This document shows positions 8,924 through 15,567 of a DNA stretch of 64,000 nt, piece by piece (the stretch's first letter is position 1; each line of letters begins with the position of its first letter). Both the position numbers and the translations under genes were made by a program. The DNA comes from Aliivibrio_A sp016764915 (GTDB lineage Bacteria; Pseudomonadota; Gammaproteobacteria; Enterobacterales; Vibrionaceae), in contig OZ245058.1 in the NCBI GenBank assembly GCA_965224595.1, forward strand, positions 1,116,001 to 1,180,000, read 5' to 3'. The notes under the pieces were generated by a model, which was given only the letters and a program-made list of their open reading frames with translations, searched no databases and was not told where the DNA came from.

Positions 8924-9594
8924 TGGCACTAAATCTTGATATTTATCAGCTCATCATGAGCAATGGCTTAACCGTTTCAAACCCTGCCATTGATGCTGGG
9001 CGTGAGACTAACGCTCAATTAGCGGCGTTAGAGACAGAGCTTAACGATCCTGCACTCGATTTACTCAATATTGATATGTCGGTGCTGACCTCAGCAAGAG
9101 ACAGCATTACGAGTACCAATACCAATGTGATTGGCAGCGTGAATACGATGGCAACAACCGCTGATAATGCCATTCAAATGAGTTCGATGGCGCAACAAGT
9201 GAACCGATTGGATGCGATGGTCGATGGCATACCTGCCAGTTGTGCGAATACCACTGAGCTTTTTGGTTCGATTCAAGGAGAGAGTGACGCCGCTTTTGCG
9301 GTTGTTAATGAGTCAGCAGGTGCATTGTCTCAAGCGATTAAAGACTTTACTGCAGGATTAATCGATGCCATTGAGTTTGAAGCACTATTGACGACATTAA
9401 CCGGTTATATGTCAGCGGCAGATCTCGAACTATCTGGGCTGTTAAGCAAAGAGGCCGCGAAAGCTGCTGAGGTGAAGAACAAAATCATGTCATCAGCTAT
9501 CGCTCAAAATATTGCCATGCTTTGGGATAATCCTTGTTCACAAGCGGTGATGAATGATGTGTTGCCTGATGACATAAAAGGACTTTTACCATGA
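8923..9594 (+). CDS. Phage protein of unknown function in the baseplate module
   Basis: This 223-residue protein is Ala-, Asn- and Thr-rich and predicted to be almost entirely helical, with no lysine-rich or catalytic segments. Its ATG overlaps the stop of gene V by one base and its end overlaps the W-like gene by four bases, so it is part of the coupled baseplate operon. P2 has no gene in this slot. The composition suggests a structural or tail-chaperone-like protein. I do not recognise the family with certainty. Confidence 0.6.
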   Translation: MALNLDIYQLIMSNGLTVSNPAIDAGRETNAQLAALETELNDPALDLLNIDMSVLTSARDSITSTNTNVIGSVNTMATTADNAIQMSSMAQQVNRLDAMVDGIPASCANTTELFGSIQGESDAAFAVVNESAGALSQAIKDFTAGLIDAIEFEALLTTLTGYMSAADLELSGLLSKEAAKAAEVKNKIMSSAIAQNIAMLWDNPCSQAVMNDVLPDDIKGLLP

Positions 9595-9923
9595 TAGGCG
9601 TTGATCCGAAAACAGGAAAAACAGTGAAGGGATTTGAAGCGCTAAAACGGCGCTTCATTCGTATCTTAACCACCGAGATTACAAGCCGAGTGAAGCGGCG
9701 AAAGGTGGGTAATCCTGCACTGCGTTATTTAGGCAAAATGCAATCACCACAAGCCACGTTGATTGTGCAAAATCTTACGTTGTCGGCTTTTACCCAGAGT
9801 CAAAACGGACTGTCTGAGTTTAAAGCGACTCAATGCATCGCATCACCAACGGATACAGGTTATTCAATCGCCGTCAGCGGAATATGGAAAGGCACACAAT
9901 TAAAACTCGAAGGTGAAATATGA
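9591..9923 (+). CDS. Baseplate wedge protein W (gpW/gp25 family)
   Basis: This 110-residue protein opens with MIGVDPKTGKTVKGFEALKRR, followed by short helix-strand elements, the plan of gpW of P2 and gp25 of T4, which sit in the baseplate wedge and start sheath polymerisation. The position between V and J is exactly that of W in P2. It overlaps both neighbours by four bases (ATGA). The EPR core motif of gp25 is not obvious here, so the family call leans on synteny. Confidence 0.7.
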   Translation: MIGVDPKTGKTVKGFEALKRRFIRILTTEITSRVKRRKVGNPALRYLGKMQSPQATLIVQNLTLSAFTQSQNGLSEFKATQCIASPTDTGYSIAVSGIWKGTQLKLEGEI

Positions 9924-10897
9924 CCATTCCTAATGCATTTAAAGAGCCCTCATTTGAAGCATTGTTTGATGATTATGTGGCGTATGCAATCAATTATGTC
10001 AAAGAGTCTGATATAGAGGCTGCCACTCATCTTGAAGAGGCATTTCGTAACGATGGCGAGATGTTATCGCAAGTGACACAAGCGTTCATGTTAAAGCGCT
10101 TGGCTGAAATTCGTGAGCAGAACTATTGGGCGCTGCAGATGTTTCGTAAATTTGTCACTGAAACAGACATGGTGGATTTATTAGCCGCGCAGTATCAATT
10201 AAAGCGCCAGGTATTAGAGCCTGAAGATACCAGTGTATTTCCACCCAAAGCGACGGTGATGGAGAGTAATGAAAACTTGCTGCAGCGTTTTGATTTAGCG
10301 CCTTATATGTTTCATACCACAGGCACTCGCGCCGGTTATCGATTCCATGCTTTAACCTTGGATGAAAGACCAACCGTTACGGTTAACTCTGAGCCTGATG
10401 CGGTGGTGATGCGCTTTGAATTTCCAACAGAGAATCAACCAGCACAAGTTAAAGATGCCAGGGCTAAAATGTTGACTCCAAATAGCGGTCAAGTTCAAGT
10501 GGCGTTGGTGAGCCGTGAAAACCCAAATGGAACGGCAAACGCTGAGCTGATTAAGCGTGCCAGTGATTATCTCAATCGTGATGATATTGCTCAAGAGACA
10601 GATGAGGTCACGGTAAAAAGTTGTATTCCTAAGCCGTATACGATTGAAGCCACGTTATTCACCGGAGGCGATCCCGTGAATGATATTTCAAAAGAGGAAG
10701 CCCAAACCGCCGCCCGGACGTTTGCCGATAAAAGCCAGCTACTTGAAGGGCGAGTGGAGAGATTAGAGCTTGGCCATGTGTTCTATTCGTTAGGGGCAAA
10801 ACGGGTTGAGATCACCCAACCCTCTGCAGATGTGTTGAGTGCATGGGATGAAGCGCCTTATTGCCAGGAGGTGATCATTCATGTCAAAGCCCAATGA
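9920..10897 (+). CDS. Baseplate assembly protein J (gpJ)
   Basis: This is a 325-residue wedge protein of the P2 gpJ type. The N-terminal FDDYVAYAINYVKESDIEAA segment and the ASDYLNRDDIAQETDEVTVK region with the following IPKPYTIEATLFTG are characteristic of gpJ/gp47 family members (AP-like). Length is close to that of P2 J (about 300 residues). It is translationally coupled to W upstream and I downstream (17-base overlap). Confidence 0.9.
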   Translation: MTIPNAFKEPSFEALFDDYVAYAINYVKESDIEAATHLEEAFRNDGEMLSQVTQAFMLKRLAEIREQNYWALQMFRKFVTETDMVDLLAAQYQLKRQVLEPEDTSVFPPKATVMESNENLLQRFDLAPYMFHTTGTRAGYRFHALTLDERPTVTVNSEPDAVVMRFEFPTENQPAQVKDARAKMLTPNSGQVQVALVSRENPNGTANAELIKRASDYLNRDDIAQETDEVTVKSCIPKPYTIEATLFTGGDPVNDISKEEAQTAARTFADKSQLLEGRVERLELGHVFYSLGAKRVEITQPSADVLSAWDEAPYCQEVIIHVKAQ

Positions 10898-11411
10898 GTT
10901 TGTGTCGGTACAGCCTGAGAATCGAACCTTGATTGAAGAGGGGTTGGAGTTTGCCTGGCATAGCATGTTAAGTGCTGCAGGTAATCCATATCCAGAATTA
11001 AAACAGCCCTTATTAAGCTCAGATGAGTTTGTGTCGTTACTGGCTTCTGAGCGCGGCGTATTGGATTGGCAACCTAACGACACCATGAAGCAGCGTAGAG
11101 AAACCACTGAACAGGCGTTTGGCATTCATCGCAGGGCAGGAACACGATCTGGCTTATCTAAAGCATTAGGTGTGCTCAATATCACCACTGAAATTAAGCG
11201 CGGCGTATTGCCATACTCCTTGATAATTGATGGCTACTTGTCAGATTTACCAATCGATGAAGACACGACAGCAAGAGTGGGTTCACGCATTGATAATTAT
11301 AAATCTGAGAGAGATACGGTTGATATTGCGCTTGTTCGTTCTGCTGATTCGTATGCCTTTATTGGTTCAACCATTCAAACCGGTGTTGTTATAGAGATAG
11401 GTGCCGCATGA
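10881..11411 (+). CDS. Tail protein I (gpI)
   Basis: This 176-residue protein matches gpI of P2 in size and order (J-I-H). The segment RAGTRSGLSKALGVLNI resembles the conserved GTRAAIRRAL-type region of gpI. In P2 this protein connects the wedge to the tail fibres. It overlaps J by 17 bases and the fibre gene by four bases, so expression is coupled. Confidence 0.88.
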   Translation: MSKPNEFVSVQPENRTLIEEGLEFAWHSMLSAAGNPYPELKQPLLSSDEFVSLLASERGVLDWQPNDTMKQRRETTEQAFGIHRRAGTRSGLSKALGVLNITTEIKRGVLPYSLIIDGYLSDLPIDEDTTARVGSRIDNYKSERDTVDIALVRSADSYAFIGSTIQTGVVIEIGAA

Positions 11412-12394
11412 GTACAGAGTATTTAAACTACATTACCCAGGCAGGGCTTAATGAAGAAGCCTTGGCTAAACAGGAAGGGCGGAAAGTCTCCATCACTAAA
11501 GTGGTTCTTGGCCTTGGATTATTACCAACCAATGAGCAGCCGCAAAATCAAACCACATTGCTGCAGCCAAAAGAAGAGACAGTCTGCTTTGTTAAGGCAA
11601 TAGAGGCAGAGTATGGGTTCTACCGCATTGAAGCGGATATTCCTATTCCTAGTGAAGGTTACAACTACTTTGAAATTGGAACGGTGACCGATACTGGCGT
11701 TCTTTACTCCTACGCCCGTTCTCGAGGTGACTATGTCGCTGGTACCGCTGATTCAGATGGAAAACTGACGCGAATCAGACTGAATTTTAGAACAGATAAC
11801 ACTGAGCTTATCACTATTACACATGATGATTCGGTGCTGTTTACTCCCATCCCTGATTTTGAAGCACATGTTAAAGGTGACAAAGCCCATGAGCAATATG
11901 AGCGCAAGGACAATGCTGCTACTGATGCTGATATAGACGCAGGATCTCTTGAGCCAAAGCACATAAAGTTAGCTCAACTGTGGCGTGCATTAGCGACAAA
12001 AATAAAGAACGCATCTCTGACGGTTAGGGGCATTGTTCAGTTATCAAATTCATATATAGGTACTAGCGAGGCGAAAGCGGTTACAGAAAAGGCATTAAAA
12101 GATGGGTTAGCGGCAAATGTTTCGATTAGGCATTTGCTTTATTACAACGCATCTACAGGCTTGATTGAGACAGACTCTCAACTGTTCGATAGACTCGAGA
12201 GAATCACAAAAGGTCAATATCGACTCTGGTTTACAAGCCCAGTAAGTACATACAAAGTGCTTACAGGACAAACTGCTCACGATTTTGTTCTCGGAGCCTT
12301 AACCCGAACAGAGCAATACATAGTCTTTTACTCTTTACATTCAAGTGACAATGTTTATTACGATCAATCCTTTTATGTTGAGGTCATTGTATGA
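11408..12394 (+). CDS. Tail fibre protein (gpH-like)
   Basis: This 328-residue protein begins with the conserved attachment region of P2-type fibres (roughly residues 1 to 160, including KQEGRKVSITKVVLGLG and YNYFEIGTVTDTGVLYSY). A shorter variable tip follows, with the RGIVQLSNS collar-like motif near residue 205. The tip is much shorter than in P2 H (about 670 residues). Base composition falls after about 11930, which fits exchange of the receptor-binding tip. It would decide host range. The stop overlaps the start of the assembly gene. Confidence 0.85.
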   Translation: MSTEYLNYITQAGLNEEALAKQEGRKVSITKVVLGLGLLPTNEQPQNQTTLLQPKEETVCFVKAIEAEYGFYRIEADIPIPSEGYNYFEIGTVTDTGVLYSYARSRGDYVAGTADSDGKLTRIRLNFRTDNTELITITHDDSVLFTPIPDFEAHVKGDKAHEQYERKDNAATDADIDAGSLEPKHIKLAQLWRALATKIKNASLTVRGIVQLSNSYIGTSEAKAVTEKALKDGLAANVSIRHLLYYNASTGLIETDSQLFDRLERITKGQYRLWFTSPVSTYKVLTGQTAHDFVLGALTRTEQYIVFYSLHSSDNVYYDQSFYVEVIV

Positions 12395-12876
12395 ATCTTT
12401 ATCAGAAAACGCTAAACAGTGATATTGCAATTAGAGTAAGTCTGATAAATACAGATTCAGCCATTAAGAGTGAATTAGTTGCCTCGAATATCGAGGTTGA
12501 TTTTGCACGTTTTCTTAATAACGAAGTTGTTGATGTGAGAATCTGTACTGTTTTTTATATTGATGAAGTTGGAAATAAGCATCTAGAGAAATTTGAGCCT
12601 CAATGGCAAAAGATCACCTGCAAATATGATGATGTGCTGATTCATGAGTTAGGTAATTGGCGTGTAAGAAATGCCAATGATGATCATCAAGAAAGGTTTA
12701 ACCACGTTGATGATACTCGCCGCGCGCTTTATACCACCATGGTTGATCCATTGTTTGCAGAAGCCAACATAAAAAGATTGCAAGGTGGTACTCAAGAAGT
12801 CACTGAGTTAGAAACACAAGCATTAGCCGCAAGAGCTGAAATACAACAGAAAAATCCTTGGCCGATTGCTCCTTAG
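12391..12876 (+). CDS. Tail fibre assembly / tail-fibre-linked protein
   Basis: This 161-residue acidic protein directly follows and overlaps the fibre gene, the place of the fibre-assembly chaperone (gpG in P2). Its C-terminus (ELETQALAARAEIQQKNPWP) is a pattern common to proteins of Vibrio and Shewanella phages in this slot. The N-terminal half is AT-rich and variable and the last 60 residues are more conserved, as expected for a chaperone matched to an exchangeable fibre tip. Function is inferred from position. Confidence 0.6.
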   Translation: MNLYQKTLNSDIAIRVSLINTDSAIKSELVASNIEVDFARFLNNEVVDVRICTVFYIDEVGNKHLEKFEPQWQKITCKYDDVLIHELGNWRVRNANDDHQERFNHVDDTRRALYTTMVDPLFAEANIKRLQGGTQEVTELETQALAARAEIQQKNPWPIAP

Positions 12877-12919
12877 GTACTAATACAGCGTGCAATGAAT
12901 AAATCAAAGTAAAGCCTTC

Positions 12920-12949
12920 AACCCAGCCATTGCGCTGGGTTTTCTTTTA
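12920..12949 (+). terminator. Intrinsic terminator after the fibre module
   Basis: An eight-base-pair stem (AACCCAGC / GCTGGGTT) with a six-base loop is followed by a T-rich run (TTTTCTTTT). It lies 43 bases after the fibre-assembly gene and before the small gene that leads the sheath module, separating the baseplate/fibre transcript from the sheath/tube transcript. Confidence 0.85.
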
Positions 12950-12969
12950 TCTAGCCACAGGAAAACCCT

Positions 12970-13158
12970 ATGGACAAAAACAGCAAAAATGATGGGAAAA
13001 TTGAGTACGCAATTGTAAAACCGTTTCGATTGGCGAGACGTTGGGTATTACTCAATGAAAAGACCATTCGTCTTCATCCACGACAAGCCAGTTTTCTTCT
13101 GTTAAACGGGAAGATTGCAAAGCCGGTCACTCAACCAACTAAAGCCGAGGTGAAATAA
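12970..13158 (+). CDS. Small basic phage protein upstream of the sheath gene
   Basis: This is a 62-residue basic protein with a conserved-looking core (KPFRLARRWVLLNEKTIRLHPRQ). Its stop codon overlaps the ATG of the sheath gene. Mu-like phages carry a small DUF2635 protein at the same site just before the sheath gene; this protein is similar in size and place but I cannot confirm the family. It has an acceptable ribosome-binding site (GGAAAAC) and is the first gene after a terminator. Confidence 0.55.
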   Translation: MDKNSKNDGKIEYAIVKPFRLARRWVLLNEKTIRLHPRQASFLLLNGKIAKPVTQPTKAEVK

Positions 13159-14333
13159 TGGCAGAGATGATCCCAATTCAAGATTTTGAATTAAACGGCG
13201 CTGAAGTCATTGCGATTGAGCCGCTACCAAGTATGGGGCCATTGGCACAGCATGTGGTGTGTCTAGTCGGCACCGCGCCCAATAAACACGCCTCGATTGC
13301 TTACAATGAGCCAGTTCGTTTGTTTGATTACCCACAAGCCAAAATGATGTTAGATACAACGGGTACCAGTGAAGGTTCACTACCTTTGCTTGCACGCTAC
13401 TTGCTCGGTTATGTTCGCGCGGTGTTCTATGTGATTGTGGTTGAAGAGGGGGCAGATAACGCCGCTACTGAAACCAATGTGATTGGCGGCGTCGATGCAA
13501 GCACTGGCGCAACCTCGGGACTGTTTTCAATTAAAGGCTGTCCAGAAACGCCCACATTAATCGGCGCACCTGGTTTCAATTCCATTCCTTTTGTTCAAAA
13601 GCTCTGTACGGTCGCTCGTGATATTCATTGTCGCCCGATTGTTGATGGGCCAAACACCAATGACACTGACGCAGCAAAATTTGCTGGAGAATTTGGTGCT
13701 GAAAATACAGGCCAGGACAAGCTCAGTATTATCGATCCCTGGTTCATTAAAACCTACGACGGTTTGCCAACGGTATTGCCGGCATCCATTGCACTAATAG
13801 CGGCGACGGCTGCGGTCGAAGGGTATGAATCACCTCAAAATCAAGGCGTATTGTGCGATGAGCCGTGTCGTTTAGTGACCTACAAGATTGGTGATAAAAC
13901 CACACAAGCCAATTTTTTGAATAAACACGGTGTGGCCACGATGGCTAAAACACGCATGGGCGGCGTTTCAATCATCGGAAATCGAACCAATACGGGGCGC
14001 TTTATGGCTCATGTGGGTTTGGAAGATCTGATGGTGCGCAAACTTGAAGAAACCTCTCAGCCTTACATGGGCAAACTACTCACTGAAGAGTTCATGGATA
14101 GCGTGGTGGAGCGTTTAAGTAATTGGGGACAGGCGTTGGTATCAGAAGGCGTTATCCCTGTATTTCGAGCGTATTTACACCCCAATAAAAACAATATTGA
14201 AAACTACAATTCAGGCCGCTGGTTCTTATGTGTTGATTATGGCCGTTATAGCCCGAATGAGCACATGGTGTATGAAATGTCAGTGGATAATGGATTGATT
14301 GAACAATGGCTCGAGGAGGTCGTAAATGGTTGA
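13158..14333 (+). CDS. Tail sheath protein FI
   Basis: This 391-residue sheath subunit is close in length to P2 FI (396). Recognisable parts are the N-terminal LVGTAPNK segment, the central RPIVDGPNTNDTDAA region, and the C-terminal RFMAHVGLEDLMVRKLEETS segment, with the last 60 residues making the inter-subunit arms. It forms the contractile outer tube around the FII tube. It overlaps the FII gene by eight bases. Confidence 0.95.
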   Translation: MAEMIPIQDFELNGAEVIAIEPLPSMGPLAQHVVCLVGTAPNKHASIAYNEPVRLFDYPQAKMMLDTTGTSEGSLPLLARYLLGYVRAVFYVIVVEEGADNAATETNVIGGVDASTGATSGLFSIKGCPETPTLIGAPGFNSIPFVQKLCTVARDIHCRPIVDGPNTNDTDAAKFAGEFGAENTGQDKLSIIDPWFIKTYDGLPTVLPASIALIAATAAVEGYESPQNQGVLCDEPCRLVTYKIGDKTTQANFLNKHGVATMAKTRMGGVSIIGNRTNTGRFMAHVGLEDLMVRKLEETSQPYMGKLLTEEFMDSVVERLSNWGQALVSEGVIPVFRAYLHPNKNNIENYNSGRWFLCVDYGRYSPNEHMVYEMSVDNGLIEQWLEEVVNG

Positions 14334-14817
14334 TCGCGTTCGATTACGATTATCAGCAGTGGTACAAGATGTGCCGTTGGTGAATGAAATTGTGGAATTT
14401 AGTGCGCCAGAAGTTACGTTTAAAACCGCTGCTAACGAAGGTGGTTTTGTTCAAAGCGAAGACGTCGTAGGTGTGGATTTACTGAAATGGTCAATGAAGG
14501 TACGTGGTAAACATGCCGATCTGGTGATGTCGCTCGGTCGTTATGCTTTATCTGAAGCCCAGGTCAACGTGACTGAAAAAGGCAAAGACAGCAACGAGGG
14601 CTCATACAAAGCGCAATATTCACTCTACTCCACCATTGGCTCTATTAAACAAGAGACAGTGAAGATGGGTGAAAAGCCAGTATGTACCATAGAAGGGACG
14701 TGTAAAGCCTTCAAGTTGGTGGATAACGGCAAGCTTGTGTATGACATTGATACGCGAACCGGCAAAACCACCATCGGCGGTGTCGATCTTATGGGTCAAT
14801 ACGGCGCAATCGCGTAA
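14326..14817 (+). CDS. Major tail tube protein FII
   Basis: This 163-residue tube protein follows FI, as in P2 (FII is 172 residues). It is predicted to be beta-rich, with the conserved stretch EDVVGVDLLKWSMKVRGKHAD and a C-terminal KLVYDIDTRTGKTTIGGVDLM. It would stack as hexameric rings inside the sheath. An intrinsic terminator follows the gene by 23 bases. Confidence 0.93.
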   Translation: MVDRVRLRLSAVVQDVPLVNEIVEFSAPEVTFKTAANEGGFVQSEDVVGVDLLKWSMKVRGKHADLVMSLGRYALSEAQVNVTEKGKDSNEGSYKAQYSLYSTIGSIKQETVKMGEKPVCTIEGTCKAFKLVDNGKLVYDIDTRTGKTTIGGVDLMGQYGAIA

Positions 14818-14840
14818 TCACATTATAACATTCACTTATT

Positions 14841-14865
14841 AAGGGAGCTTCGGCTCCTTTTTTTT
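14841..14865 (+). terminator. Intrinsic terminator after the tail tube gene
   Basis: A stem (GGGAGC / GCTCCT, extended by A-T pairs) closes a TTCG tetraloop and is followed by eight T residues. It limits transcription from the abundant sheath/tube genes into the low-abundance chaperone and tape-measure genes. A very similar UUCG-loop terminator follows the capsid gene. Confidence 0.88.
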
Positions 14866-14878
14866 GACTGAGACAATT

Positions 14879-15451
14879 ATGAAAAAGACTTCTACTTTGC
14901 CATTTTTTACTATTGATGGCAGCAAGACACTTACCATTTCATCCATGACATTAGAGGCATTTCGCAAACTCCCATTCATCAAAAAAGAGGACAAACTCTC
15001 TGATAAAGAGCTGTTCGAGCAACAAAAAGCGGTGATATTGGCAACGACTGAGCTTAAAGAGGCGCAGTTTGAAGAGTTAACCGCACCTGATTTTAATACG
15101 CTCGCAGGTGACTGTACGGCGTTTATTTTAACGGGCAGTGATGAGCTTAAAGGCAAAGCCCTTGCGAATGACTGTTATGAGTTCGAACTGCTTTACCCCT
15201 TTGAAAATGAAGTGGGTGAGAAGATTGAACACATCAAATTTACGGTCCCTAAAGTGAAGCACTCTCAAGCGCTTGCGGATATTACCGAGAAGCAGATGCG
15301 TGAAGATTTTATGTTCCAAGTGGTGTGCAGCTTGGATAAAGAAGATCTGCAGAAGATGGCCGTGAACGATTACTTAACCATTAAGCCGAAGGTCGGTGAT
15401 TTTTTTCTACAGTCGGCGGCTTACTTTCAAGTGACGACGTCGAAAACCTAA
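14879..15451 (+). CDS. Tail assembly chaperone E (gpE)
   Basis: This 190-residue protein lies between the tail tube and tape measure genes, the place of gpE in P2, where it binds the tape measure during tail assembly. The ATG at 14879 is chosen over a TTG at 14864 that falls inside the terminator T-run. The protein is acidic and helical. It is about twice the length of P2 gpE (91 residues). A seven-T slippery run near the 3' end allows a -1 shift into a longer product, annotated separately. Confidence 0.85.
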   Translation: MKKTSTLPFFTIDGSKTLTISSMTLEAFRKLPFIKKEDKLSDKELFEQQKAVILATTELKEAQFEELTAPDFNTLAGDCTAFILTGSDELKGKALANDCYEFELLYPFENEVGEKIEHIKFTVPKVKHSQALADITEKQMREDFMFQVVCSLDKEDLQKMAVNDYLTIKPKVGDFFLQSAAYFQVTTSKT

Positions 15452-15567
15452 TTGATGTGATCCCGATGTACCGCAATACCTCTGAAACTGAATTAAAAGA
15501 GTGGCGACAAGATTTAGCGGTGCATCGATACGAGCTTATTTTAACCAAGCTAGGGATTAAGCGATGA
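14879..15567 (+). CDS. Frameshifted tail assembly chaperone E+E' (-1 at 15400-15406)
   Basis: In the E frame the bases read GAT TTT TTT CTA. A -1 slip on the seven T residues re-pairs both TTT codons perfectly and continues 53 codons in the -1 frame to a TGA at 15565 to 15567. The joined product would be about 229 residues. The extension includes ENLIDVIPMYRNTSETELKE and WRQDLAVHRYELILTKLGIK, a composition fitting a real protein, and fills an otherwise empty 112-base gap. Its TGA overlaps the ATG of the tape measure gene (ATGA). P2 makes E+E' by the same kind of -1 shift. That frameshifting occurs is inferred; the slippery run and open frame are directly visible. Confidence 0.8.

Noticed and set aside
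14864..14881. TTG at 14864 as the start of gene E
   Set aside because: It lies in the T run of the terminator; the ATG at 14879 gives the expected protein.
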